Source: an uncultured Candidatus Saccharibacteria bacterium (GTDB taxonomy: Bacteria > Patescibacteriota > Saccharimonadia > Saccharimonadales > Saccharimonadaceae). Taken from it: a stretch of 64,000 bases of DNA. The notes beneath the pieces are model-generated. The model was not told the origin of the DNA. It searched no databases and saw only the letters and a list, made by a program, of their open reading frames with translations. Within the stretch, counting starts at the first letter, position 1. Each line of letters opens with the position of its first letter. The DNA lies in NCBI GenBank assembly GCA_937981355.1, contig CALJPD010000019.1, positions 1 to 64,000 of the forward strand. Reading direction: 5' to 3'. Shown piece after piece: positions 8,792 to 17,832 of the stretch. A program made the translations under genes and the position numbers.

Positions 8792-9250
8792 GAAAGAGAA
8801 AGCTCTTCTTTCTATCTCTCAAAACTCTCTATTTCTTTTGGTTTCATCTGCCTCAGTATCAAAACTTTCTTTTTGGAGTCAACCCCTCCGCTCCATTACT
8901 TCATCCAACGGGTATATACAAACCTATCACTATCATAGCCAATTTTCAGCGCTGGGAGATTGCCATTTGTGGAGAAGAGTGGCGCTCTTTGTGACATCTT
9001 GAGAGTGATAAAAACAGAGAGATACGAGAATTGGTAAGGCTCTGAAACACAGGTTACCTTGAATTATATTAATTGACTGCTACACCTATTTTACTTTTAA
9101 TCAAGAGATTTTTATACCACTGAGAACATAGTCTCCATACACCACAGAAAAAATAAGATTATATAAGGATTCTTTGAAATTCTATTTTTCACCTTCCCCT
9201 TTCATTACGCTTATGCTATAGTGACATAGAACACTAATAGCACAAGCATT
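8792..9250. other. Intergenic gap with promoter of the next gene
   Basis: A polypurine/polypyrimidine stretch just after the DUF2142 stop could form a weak stem (near 8792–8815) and act as terminator. TGCTATAGT (extended −10, 9225–9232) lies 18 nt before the ATG at 9251. Nothing else is recognised. Confidence 0.4.
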
Positions 9251-9826
9251 ATGAAATTATTACGTACTCTATCCAAAAAACGTCTCACACTCATCATTAG
9301 TATTGGCATTGCGCTCGTCGCCGCTGGTGGTTATGGTGCCTATATCGCAACGCGCCCTGCCCCACTGCCACCCCTGTCAGATGAGCCAACACCAGCCCAA
9401 AAACAAACGCAGCACAAGACCGATGCCGCCACGAAAGAATCATTTCTAGACAGCAACACAAACCATGACACGAATACTACCAAAGACACCTCTCAGCAGC
9501 GCATCACCCAGGCTCAGCCCGCGCCAGTCCCAACCTCAGCGAAGCATATTGAGCTCTCTGCTGAGCAGTCAGGCGAAACAGTCGTTGTGACTACTAAGCT
9601 GAGAGAACAAGGCTTTTCCTCTGGTCAGTGCGTGCTGACGATCACTAGTAGCGAGCAGCGCTCCGAGCAGCACGCTGCCATCATCTACCAACCAGAATAC
9701 TCCACCTGCGCAGGATTCTCGCTGCCAGCTCGGTCGCTCCCCAAAGGTATGTGGCATATTTCTCTCGCTGTCACGCCACTTGGTGGCAAGACACTCACGA
9801 AGACACTTGATAAGGAGATTCGCTAG
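9251..9826 (+). CDS. Membrane-anchored hypothetical protein
   Basis: 191 residues: a basic N-terminus (KLLRTLSKKR), one membrane segment (about residues 13–34), a Pro/Thr/Gln/Asp-rich linker (about 36–100) and a small predicted β-rich domain with two or three cysteines (GQCVLTITSSEQ, YSTCAGFSLP). The layout suggests an extracytoplasmic domain on a flexible stalk. I do not recognise the domain. Its stop codon abuts the start of the ChW-repeat protein, so the two are co-transcribed and may work together at the surface. Confidence 0.65.
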   Translation: MKLLRTLSKKRLTLIISIGIALVAAGGYGAYIATRPAPLPPLSDEPTPAQKQTQHKTDAATKESFLDSNTNHDTNTTKDTSQQRITQAQPAPVPTSAKHIELSAEQSGETVVVTTKLREQGFSSGQCVLTITSSEQRSEQHAAIIYQPEYSTCAGFSLPARSLPKGMWHISLAVTPLGGKTLTKTLDKEIR

Positions 9827-12136
9827 ATGATGGCTCAATCATACTCCACCGCTCGTCTCTTCTCGACATATTGGCGATATATCTTTGCTGGTGTTTTGTG
9901 TGTGAGTTTATTTGCTGCGACTATCCTCTCTCACCCAGCCCAAGCAGTAACGGCAGCCGATTGGCGAGCAGGCAATATCGTTGATGATTTGCTCTTTACC
10001 AATAGCGACGATATGTCAGTGGCAGATATTCAGGCGTTTCTCAATAGCCTCAACCCACAATGCGACACCTATGGCCGGCAGCCTGCTGCCGAACACGGCC
10101 GGCGCGATATCAGCCGAGCACAGTATGCCGCCGCTCGAGGTTGGCATGGGCCACCATATGTCTGCCTCAAGGACTATTATGAAGTGCCTAAATACACACC
10201 GGGCAATTACATCCCTGCCAATAACTTCAGTGGAACGATCCCCGCTGGAGCAGTCAGTGCCGCGCAGATTATCTATGATGCTGCCAAGCAGAACAATCTC
10301 AACCCTAAAGTCCTGCTGGTGAAAATCGCCACCGAGTCAGCTGGCCCGCTCACCTCTGACACTTGGCCACTTCAAAACCAATACACCTATGCCATGGGTT
10401 CGCACTGCCCCGATAGTGGTCCGGGTGGCAGTGCTAATTGCGATCGCAACTATGCTGGCTTCTCGATGCAAGTTGCCTCAGGAGCACAGCTCATCCGTTG
10501 GTATCTGGATAGTATGCAGCAACCGTGGTGGTCGTACAAAAAACCGTTTGCGACCAATCGTATCCTGTGGAATGTGGTGCAGCGAGGCTGCGGCGCTGGC
10601 GATGTGTATATCGAGAGCAAGGCCACAGCGGCGCTCTACACCTACACACCATACCAGCCCAACCAAGCAGCCCTGGCTAATATGTATGGCTTAGGCGATC
10701 ATTGCAGCGCCTATGGCAACCGCAACTTTTGGCGCGTGTGGAACGACTGGTTTGGCTCGACCCAGCATAGCCGGCCACTTATCAGCTTCCGATCGCACAG
10801 CAGCTACATCGGCTGGACAGGGGTAATTCATAACCGTGGCATTACAGGCGTCACTGGTCAAAGCAAGGCAATGCAAGCTCTCACGATCGATGGTGAGGTA
10901 ACTTATACCTCATACAGCAACGAGCGCGGTTGGCAGCCCACTGTACAGGGTAGTATGCAATCGGGTACAACAGGGCTTGGCCGGCCAATCACCGCCGTCA
11001 AAATCCAGCCAACTGGTACTCTCGCCCAGGCGTACGACATCTACTATCGCGCCCACGTGAGCTACATTGGCTGGATGGGCTGGGCTAAGAATGGTGAAGT
11101 GGCTGGTGTGACTGGCGGAGCTAACAATGCTATCGAAGCGATCGAAATAAAGCTTGTGCGCAAAGGAACGCCTGCGCCTGGGTCATCTGGAATAGCGTAT
11201 AAAAATATTGCAACACATGGCGACCCATCACCCCTTAGACTCTCACTCAATTCACATGTTGGTATGGTTGGCTGGCAGCCAGAAGTGCGCGATGAGATGA
11301 TGAGTGGTACCACTGGCCAAAGCCGCCGTATCGAAGCCATCAAAGCATCGCTCCACAACACAACGGGTCTGCCAGGCAGTATCCAATATTCATCACATGT
11401 TAGCTACGTCGGCTGGCAAGATTGGAAGCAAGCGGGCGACGTATCCGGCACCACAGGGCAGTTCCGCTCCATCGAGGCAGTCCGCTTCTTACTCACTGGC
11501 AAACTTGCCACTACATACGACATCTGGTACCGAGGTTACTCGCAATACGTCGGCTGGATGGGCTGGGCTAAGAATGGCCAACCAGCTGGTTCGACCGGTG
11601 CCTACCGACAACTCGAAGCACTAGAGGTGCGCCTTGTGCCGAAGCATACACTAAGCCTACCTGGCGGTGCCTTTTATAACCCAACCAATACTGCTGTGCC
11701 CGATCTCTATCAACTGAGCTACGCTGCCCACGTAGGCTATATCGGCTGGATGCCCGATGTGTCACACCCTATCATGGCTGGCACCACTGGCAAATCACGC
11801 TACCTCGAGGCAATCCGTCTTGGCAAAGCCGTATCGCTGCGCGATGGTTCACCCATTACCATCCAGTGCGAAGTAAAAACTGCTGGCCAGTGGCTCCCAC
11901 CAGTCACTCTCTCACCATCGCAGCCCTGTGGCACGACTGGCCAGCGCAAAGCACTCGAAAGCCTTAAGTTTAGCCTCAGCCCCACCGACACCGCTCGCTA
12001 CGATATTTATTACAACACTCACCTCTCCTGGGTAGGTTGGCAGGGCTGGAAAAAGAATGGCGAAGTAGCTGGCGACCGGCCCAGCTCACACGTCGAAGCA
12101 GTGATGATTAAGCTCGTCGAGAAGAGTAACGAGTGA
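9827..12136 (+). CDS. Secreted lysozyme-like protein with nine ChW repeats
   Basis: 769 residues. A signal peptide ends near SHPAQA (about residue 40). Residues about 45–315 form a lysozyme/lytic-transglycosylase-like domain seen in Actinobacteria and Saccharibacteria (NPKVLLVKIATESAG, then YAMGSHCPDSGPGG and NCDRNYAGFSMQV). The rest, about 318–765, is nine ChW repeats (motifs such as HVSYIGWMGWAKNGEVAG), a family known from clostridial surface proteins and thought to bind carbohydrate or protein. The repeats fall into three sets of three: every third unit (3, 6, 9) is the 'YDI-Y/W-Y…GW-x-GW-x-K-NG' type. A wall- or host-surface-binding hydrolase is the likely role. Confidence 0.85.
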   Translation: MMAQSYSTARLFSTYWRYIFAGVLCVSLFAATILSHPAQAVTAADWRAGNIVDDLLFTNSDDMSVADIQAFLNSLNPQCDTYGRQPAAEHGRRDISRAQYAAARGWHGPPYVCLKDYYEVPKYTPGNYIPANNFSGTIPAGAVSAAQIIYDAAKQNNLNPKVLLVKIATESAGPLTSDTWPLQNQYTYAMGSHCPDSGPGGSANCDRNYAGFSMQVASGAQLIRWYLDSMQQPWWSYKKPFATNRILWNVVQRGCGAGDVYIESKATAALYTYTPYQPNQAALANMYGLGDHCSAYGNRNFWRVWNDWFGSTQHSRPLISFRSHSSYIGWTGVIHNRGITGVTGQSKAMQALTIDGEVTYTSYSNERGWQPTVQGSMQSGTTGLGRPITAVKIQPTGTLAQAYDIYYRAHVSYIGWMGWAKNGEVAGVTGGANNAIEAIEIKLVRKGTPAPGSSGIAYKNIATHGDPSPLRLSLNSHVGMVGWQPEVRDEMMSGTTGQSRRIEAIKASLHNTTGLPGSIQYSSHVSYVGWQDWKQAGDVSGTTGQFRSIEAVRFLLTGKLATTYDIWYRGYSQYVGWMGWAKNGQPAGSTGAYRQLEALEVRLVPKHTLSLPGGAFYNPTNTAVPDLYQLSYAAHVGYIGWMPDVSHPIMAGTTGKSRYLEAIRLGKAVSLRDGSPITIQCEVKTAGQWLPPVTLSPSQPCGTTGQRKALESLKFSLSPTDTARYDIYYNTHLSWVGWQGWKKNGEVAGDRPSSHVEAVMIKLVEKSNE

Positions 12137-12148
12137 TCAACATATAAA

Positions 12149-12178
12149 ACACTCCTCCCATATTTGTGGGAGGAGTGT
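12149..12178. terminator. Bidirectional terminator
   Basis: A 12-bp perfect stem (ACACTCCTCCCA / TGGGAGGAGTGT) with a 6-nt loop. Minus-strand reading continues into TTTTATATG, so it mainly serves the glycosyltransferase operon ending at 12204. Confidence 0.82.
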
Positions 12179-12203
12179 CATACACTATAACAAGACAACA
12201 ACT

Positions 12204-14420
12204 TTATTCGTAAATCGCCGCCACTTTCTCTTCAATATTCTTCCATTGATAGTCGTTGGCTGTTTGGCGGCCACCAGCGATGAGTTTGTCGCGTAGTGCT
12301 TTGTCTGCCACCAGGCGCTCCACCGCCGCGACACCAGCCGCTATATCACCCTGCTGGTAGAGGAGACAGTTCTCACCATCCTTGAGGTACTCAACATTAC
12401 CGCCATTGGGCACCACCACTGCGAGGCCACCAGTTGCCATCATCTCAAGTGGTGGATAGGAGAAGCTCTCGAGTATGCTCGTTTTGATGAGAATGTCACA
12501 GCTGGCGTATACTTCGCCAACCTTCTCAGGTGCAATGCGATTGTAGAATGTATCGACGCGGTACCAGTCCTTGGGTTCTTTGCGGTACGATAGGTACGAA
12601 ACTTCATACTTCGCAGGGTCGAGCTGGTTGATGATGCGGAAGGCTTCGTCGGTATTCTTATACTCGCTCTTACTATCGCCCTCAACGAGGATTTTTATCT
12701 TGCGACCACTGTCAAAGTCGCGCTCGCGGTATGGATAATACTCGATATCGATGCCGTTCGAGACATACTTCGCATCCTTGCCAAACATATCTTTGAGCCA
12801 CTTCTGGCACCAGAGCGACATTGTTACATAGCGCACACCCGACTGGTCACAGTACGATGCATTGGCCGCGAAGCGTGGCCCACCCGTGCCGGGGATATAA
12901 AAATCAGTCTCGAAGTTCTGGACGAAGTAAAGCCGGTTGCGCACATTGGGATGTTTCTTGATGATCTCCACCGTCGACCACAGCGTCGCCACTTGCGTGT
13001 CAAAGAAGGCCTCTATCTTCGTCTTATGCGCTGTAATAACATTAAAACCTGGCAATTCAGAGCGGTATTGGTAGGTCTTTTTAGCTTGCTTAAGGGCATG
13101 CTTACTCACTGAATCGATCAGCGTTACATCCCAGCCTGCCTTGCGCAGAATATCGGCATGCTTGACGGCAACGATCACCCCACCCGAGATATCCGTCGAA
13201 GGCAAAACAAAGCCAATATTGCGCGCTAAGCGCTTCCGTATAAACGATGCAAGCGTGTAGCCAGTGTAGACCGTCGAATAATCATTGGTGGCAATCTTGT
13301 GTGCATTTTCACCCAGCTGAGTGCGCAGTGTTTCGTCGGTAATGAGACGATCGAGCGCTGCATACCAATCGTTATCCGCGCCAACCAAGAGGCCCGTCTC
13401 GCCGTCCTTAACTTGCTCAGCAAAGGCCCCCACCTGACTCGCCACCGTCGGTACCTTGACGAGGCCAGCCTCAAGCCATTTGTTTTCGGACTTCGCACGG
13501 TTAAAGATTGTATCAACTAGTGGTGCAAGAATAATATCGCAGTCCACCATCACCTTAGGTAGTTCACGCCAATCGACAAAACCCGAGGTCATCACTCGCT
13601 CTTTATACGGCTCAAGCGCAGCCGGTACATCGAGAATACCAGCAATCTTGAGGTGGAGCTGTGGATACGCATCGAACAGCCGAATCAAGTCTGGAATCAC
13701 CAGCTCAAAGTCCTCATTGTGTGTAATACTCCCACTAAAGTACCCGATGATCAGCTTATTCTCATCCTTCTCGATGATACCTTCCTTAAGGTCTTCCAGC
13801 GCCATGTTAGACGTCTTGATCATCTCATCAGAGGCAGCATTGCGGTTAATCAGTACATCACCGGTAGTGTACTTCTGTAGCTCATCGCGCAGTTGCGTTG
13901 TAGTCGTCACAACGTGATCACAAAGCTTAAGTGTCTCACGCATGCGATTCACCCCATCGTCGTAGAGCTGCTTATCGGCCTGGTTCATCTGCTGGACGTA
14001 CTTGATACCATCGGTGTACGTTTGATCTATGACAAGATCATCGATATCAAAAAAGCAGGTCTTGTTGAAGAACTTTGCTTGCTTGATAAACTCCCGCACC
14101 GTCTCTGTCACTGGGCAACGAAAGAAGACGAAGCCACGATAATACTTGAGGTCATCCAGCGAGAGTCGATCATAAAACACACTCTCCACCGTTAGCCCCT
14201 GCGACATCAACTGCTCCATCTGGTGTGCCACGCGATAGCGCTCGGGGTGCGGCAGGGTGCAGCCGTTGATAAAGAGGATATCCTTGTAATACTTCTGTTT
14301 GCGCTCGGGAAACTTGCGATAGTAGGCATACTTCGTGGCGCGCTTACCAAAGCCAATCATTCCATCGTCTTTGATAATCTTCATGCTTTTCTTGGCGGCT
14401 TTGTGTACTTTACCGATCAT
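12204..14420 (-). CDS. Two-domain GT4-type glycosyltransferase
   Basis: 738 residues holding two GT-B (family 4) glycosyltransferase units in tandem. The first spans about 47–390 and has the SENKWLEAGLVKVPTVAS donor-binding segment. The second spans about 395–738, starting NIGFVLPSTDISGGV, with ESFSYPPLEMMATGGLAVV, the E-x7-E pattern of GT4. Such bifunctional enzymes add two sugars in order to a growing chain. It overlaps the upstream GT2 gene by ATGA and ends the operon running from 17809 (Wzm, Wzt, GT2, this gene), so its product is probably exported by the ABC system. Confidence 0.87.
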   Translation of the reverse strand: MIGKVHKAAKKSMKIIKDDGMIGFGKRATKYAYYRKFPERKQKYYKDILFINGCTLPHPERYRVAHQMEQLMSQGLTVESVFYDRLSLDDLKYYRGFVFFRCPVTETVREFIKQAKFFNKTCFFDIDDLVIDQTYTDGIKYVQQMNQADKQLYDDGVNRMRETLKLCDHVVTTTTQLRDELQKYTTGDVLINRNAASDEMIKTSNMALEDLKEGIIEKDENKLIIGYFSGSITHNEDFELVIPDLIRLFDAYPQLHLKIAGILDVPAALEPYKERVMTSGFVDWRELPKVMVDCDIILAPLVDTIFNRAKSENKWLEAGLVKVPTVASQVGAFAEQVKDGETGLLVGADNDWYAALDRLITDETLRTQLGENAHKIATNDYSTVYTGYTLASFIRKRLARNIGFVLPSTDISGGVIVAVKHADILRKAGWDVTLIDSVSKHALKQAKKTYQYRSELPGFNVITAHKTKIEAFFDTQVATLWSTVEIIKKHPNVRNRLYFVQNFETDFYIPGTGGPRFAANASYCDQSGVRYVTMSLWCQKWLKDMFGKDAKYVSNGIDIEYYPYRERDFDSGRKIKILVEGDSKSEYKNTDEAFRIINQLDPAKYEVSYLSYRKEPKDWYRVDTFYNRIAPEKVGEVYASCDILIKTSILESFSYPPLEMMATGGLAVVVPNGGNVEYLKDGENCLLYQQGDIAAGVAAVERLVADKALRDKLIAGGRQTANDYQWKNIEEKVAAIYE

Positions 14421-15832
14421 ACGTCCTCCTCTGGCGTTACGTGCGGGTTATATAGTGTGTTGTATCCTTTACCACAGAGTGCAGCAGTTATCTGAGCACT
14501 GGTAAGCGGTGTATCTGGCGCAAGAGCGGCAAGTTTGGTACGCGCCACCACCACTGTTGGTGCGTCGATAATACCAAGATTGTAGCGGGCTGTCAAGTAG
14601 ATATGTTTGGTAAATGAGCGCCGGCTGAGCTGCTGAAGCAGACCTACCACCGATGGCTGCAAAATCGACGATAAATTTGCAATCACCTGCCGCTCATCAG
14701 TAATACGCGGTACCACTGCACCGATCATTGGGCGAGCGGCATCGGTAGCGAGGTGCTGCAGCATGGCAGCGGACAGCGCATTATGCTGCGTTAGGCATAT
14801 CATCTCGGCAGTGGTTGCCTCAAGCAGCTGACCAACGGTGGTCGACTCATCAAATGACGCGGTGTCAGTGCTATATGCTTGGCCTAAGCTATAGCTCATC
14901 TGCCACTGAGCGCCATACTGCGGGTCGCGCTCCACCTGGGTCTGCACCTGGCGAGCGGTGCTATCCGCTTCGAGAGCGCGGCGCTGCGCATCGATGACGT
15001 AAGGCTTAGCATCAAGGTCTTTCGCTGTAGAAGCTTGGTGAACACGCCAATAGTAGAGGATCTGCGGCACATGAGCAATCTGCTCGGGCTGCAAAGCCCG
15101 CGTCAGGCGCAAGAACAGCTCCCAATCCTGCGTGCCATTATACGCTCCATCTTCACCGCCAACCTCTGTGAGTAACTGGCGTGACATAACGGCAAAGTGT
15201 GTGATGTAATTCACCGCACGCAAAAAATCTGCGTTCCAATCGGGCTTGAAAAATGGCTGATACGGCCGGCCATGTTCATCCATCTTCGTCTCATCGGTGT
15301 AGACAAACTGCGCGCCAGTACGGTCGATCGCGACCGCAACCCACAGAAGCGCATCGGGGTGGAGAGTATCATCATGGTCAAGCAGCGCAATGTATTCGCC
15401 CGTAGCCTGTGCGATGCCATAGTTGGTTGCACCAGCAATGTGACGGTTCTTATCCAAAAAGAATGGCTTGAGCTGCGGTATGTCCTCAGCTAAGTCACGG
15501 ATCGCCTGACGAGTAGTCTCATTGGTTGAGGCGTCGTCAACAAGGATAAGCTCCCAGTGCGGGTACGACTGCACCACCACCGACTGTACCATCTCTCGCA
15601 GGAATGGAATCGGCGTATTATACGTCGGTACGATGATGGAGATAAGCGGCTGCTTAGTAAGTGAGGCAAGTGCTGGCGACTGCTCAGTGTGCTGACGCTG
15701 CCATGCATCGTAGATGCGACGCTGGCGATTATCGAGATGAGCCCGATACGGCGCTAGGAGGTAACGTACCGCGCGGTGGAGATGGCGATTGGCTTTGATA
15801 AGGTGCGTCAAACGATGTAATATATACGACAT
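14417..15832 (-). CDS. Family 2 glycosyltransferase with C-terminal extension
   Basis: 471 residues. The GT2 domain covers about 60–290: SIIVPTYNTP, LVDDASTNETT, the metal-binding LLDHDDTLHPDAL, and TQDWELFLRLT near its end. The C-terminal 170 residues (LEATTAEMICLTQH…) are of unknown type and include a VVPRITDERQV stretch. It lies 6 bp after the Wzt gene and overlaps the next gene by 4 bp, within the ABC-exporter operon. A role in building the exported O-antigen-like glycan is likely. Confidence 0.86.
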   Translation of the reverse strand: MSYILHRLTHLIKANRHLHRAVRYLLAPYRAHLDNRQRRIYDAWQRQHTEQSPALASLTKQPLISIIVPTYNTPIPFLREMVQSVVVQSYPHWELILVDDASTNETTRQAIRDLAEDIPQLKPFFLDKNRHIAGATNYGIAQATGEYIALLDHDDTLHPDALLWVAVAIDRTGAQFVYTDETKMDEHGRPYQPFFKPDWNADFLRAVNYITHFAVMSRQLLTEVGGEDGAYNGTQDWELFLRLTRALQPEQIAHVPQILYYWRVHQASTAKDLDAKPYVIDAQRRALEADSTARQVQTQVERDPQYGAQWQMSYSLGQAYSTDTASFDESTTVGQLLEATTAEMICLTQHNALSAAMLQHLATDAARPMIGAVVPRITDERQVIANLSSILQPSVVGLLQQLSRRSFTKHIYLTARYNLGIIDAPTVVVARTKLAALAPDTPLTSAQITAALCGKGYNTLYNPHVTPEEDV

Positions 15833-15838
15833 TTCTCC

Positions 15839-16999
15839 CTATTTCCAGGTATGCTTGAGCTTGGTAACACCACCCCATCGGCCATGATCATAATCACGTT
15901 GCACCGAGAAGTGCGGCCCCTCCTCAGTAAAGGCGATCGTCTTCGTGTCGTCCGCCCCCATCAAGCCAGCCTTGATGAAGTAACTCCCCTCATTGAGGTT
16001 GAGCTGCACCGTGTAGGTCGCGCGATTCTTGTCAGTAATCTTCACCTTTTCTTGGTAGGTGTTAGGGCCATAGACATACTCACCATTCTCGCGGAAGATT
16101 GCCACACCAACGTGCTTGACCCCTGTTTGCTGCCACTCTAACTCCACCGTCATAGTTTCGTTATACTCATACACCGTCTGTTCGTTACCATCACTGCCGC
16201 GCAGTGTGATATCGAAGTCATCTGATATTTGCTCGTCTAGCCCTTCTGACTCGTTGTAGCTCTTAATATTGCTCCGACTATAGGCGGCGGCGATGCGGTA
16301 TGGCTTGCCGATCATCTTCACCTTCCCATCCTCGATAAATACTGCCTTGTTGCAAAAGCGCTCTACCGCCGACATATCGTGCGTGACGAGGATAACGGTG
16401 CGCTTTTCGCGCTTGAGCTTATCGAAGTAGGCGTAGCATTTCTTTTGGAAGGCTTCGTCCCCCACTGCCAAGACTTCATCTAGCAGCAAGATATCAGCAT
16501 GGGCACGGATGGCAATGGAGAAAGCCAGGCGCACTTGCATCCCGCTGGAATAATTCTTGAGCCGCTCCTCCATAAAGTCGTCCAGCTCGGCAAAGTCGAC
16601 AATTTTGTCATACATTGCCTCCATCTCGTCATGACTAAAGCCGAGCAGTGCACCATTGAGAAAGACATTCTCACGACCAGTTAGCTCTGGGTTAAAGCCA
16701 ACGCCCAGCTCGATAAACGGCACCAGCGAGCCACCCACCTCGACGCTTCCGCTATTGGGGGTGTAGATACCAGCGATTGTCTTGAGTAGCGTACTCTTAC
16801 CTGAGCCATTGCGTCCGACAATACCAAAGAAATCTCCCTCGTTAATGGTAAAATCGATATCTTTAAGCGGGGTAAAGACCCGATACCCTTTGCGCCCCTT
16901 GAGGAGGTTAATGAGCTTTTGCTTAATGCCCGAACTTGCCTCTAGCGGGATCTTGAAGGACTTCGTGAGGTTATTGATAACAACGATTGGTTGCGCCAT
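15839..16999 (-). CDS. wzt: Polysaccharide ABC exporter ATPase (Wzt-like)
   Basis: 386 residues. The ATPase domain (about 1–250) has Walker A GRNGSGKST, signature YSSGMQVRLAF and Walker B ILLLDEVLAVGD, with the Wzt/TagH-type insertion 'FIELGVGFNPELTGREN'. The C-terminal domain (about 260–386) matches the Wzt C-terminal β-sandwich (GVAIFRENGEYVYGPNT) that reads the end of the glycan before export in O-antigen systems. The stop of Wzm and its ATG are adjacent (16999/17000). It powers export of a lipid-linked polysaccharide from the cytoplasm. Confidence 0.92.
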   Translation of the reverse strand: MAQPIVVINNLTKSFKIPLEASSGIKQKLINLLKGRKGYRVFTPLKDIDFTINEGDFFGIVGRNGSGKSTLLKTIAGIYTPNSGSVEVGGSLVPFIELGVGFNPELTGRENVFLNGALLGFSHDEMEAMYDKIVDFAELDDFMEERLKNYSSGMQVRLAFSIAIRAHADILLLDEVLAVGDEAFQKKCYAYFDKLKREKRTVILVTHDMSAVERFCNKAVFIEDGKVKMIGKPYRIAAAYSRSNIKSYNESEGLDEQISDDFDITLRGSDGNEQTVYEYNETMTVELEWQQTGVKHVGVAIFRENGEYVYGPNTYQEKVKITDKNRATYTVQLNLNEGSYFIKAGLMGADDTKTIAFTEEGPHFSVQRDYDHGRWGGVTKLKHTWK

Positions 17000-17809
17000 C
17001 TAAATACTCTCCGCAAAATACTGTTGGTTGCGCCGGAAATAAAACACCGCCAACAGAATGATAATGATAATCGAAATAAATGGAATGAGCACCCACGGGA
17101 AAGAAACAAGATCGTAGAGCTGGATAGTCTGGGGTGTTACGAGCACTTGGCGGACGTCTTGGATGATCTGGGCTGCTGGGTTGAGCATAAGATATGGCGC
17201 AGCAGCTGGCATGCGCTCCATTACCATCTGCAAAGGATAAATAACCGGCGTGGCATAGAAGGCGGCCTGCATAAAGATCTCCCATAGGTAGCCAATATCG
17301 CGGTATTTCACATTAATCGTCGCAAGGAAAAATGCCACCGCCAAGGAAAGTACATAGAGCTCGAGGATGAGTGGAATAACCAACAATCCCTCAAGCGACC
17401 ACTGTACGCCATTAACCAAACAAAAACCTAAAATCACTACCATGTTGATGGCAAGGTTGATAAAGGCCGAGATCGTACCTGAGATAACGATAATGTACTT
17501 GGGAAAGTTGATCTTGCGAATAAGGTCGCCGCGCGAGACGATCGACTGTAGCCCTTGCACCGTCGCCTCACTAAAGAAGTTCCATAGCACAATTCCCACT
17601 AAAAGATACACCGGATAGTGCTCGACTTGCTTACCAAGGCCGAGGAATTTATCGAACACGATATACAAAATAATAAACAAAAATATCGGCTTGAGGATTG
17701 ACCACAAATAGCCCAGCACCGATCCCTGGTAGCGTAGCTTGAAGTCCGTTACGACTAACTCGCGCAGCAAGATGCGGTTTTTTCGTTGCAAAAGATTTGT
17801 TACTTTCAT
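17000..17809 (-). CDS. wzm: Polysaccharide ABC exporter permease (Wzm-like)
   Basis: 269 residues with six membrane segments. The N-terminal amphipathic stretch (LLRELVVTDFKLRYQGSVLG) is the interface helix typical of Wzm/TagG permeases in the ABC-2 family. Together with the ATPase downstream it forms the exporter. The ATG at 17809 lies 13 nt after a minus-strand TATAAT (17823–17828). Longer in-frame starts at or beyond the box are unlikely to be transcribed. It opens the operon Wzm–Wzt–GT2–GT4×2. Confidence 0.9.
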   Translation of the reverse strand: MKVTNLLQRKNRILLRELVVTDFKLRYQGSVLGYLWSILKPIFLFIILYIVFDKFLGLGKQVEHYPVYLLVGIVLWNFFSEATVQGLQSIVSRGDLIRKINFPKYIIVISGTISAFINLAINMVVILGFCLVNGVQWSLEGLLVIPLILELYVLSLAVAFFLATINVKYRDIGYLWEIFMQAAFYATPVIYPLQMVMERMPAAAPYLMLNPAAQIIQDVRQVLVTPQTIQLYDLVSFPWVLIPFISIIIIILLAVFYFRRNQQYFAESI

Positions 17810-17822
17810 AGTTTCTCTGGCC

Positions 17823-17832
17823 ATTATATAAT
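17823..17832. promoter_or_regulatory. Overlapping divergent −10 boxes
   Basis: ATTATATAAT contains TATAAT on both strands (minus 17823–17828, plus 17827–17832), so one 10-bp element can start transcription both ways: left into the Wzm operon, right into the glycosyltransferase at 17833/17839. The two polymerases could not bind at once, which would link the two units. Confidence 0.5.
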
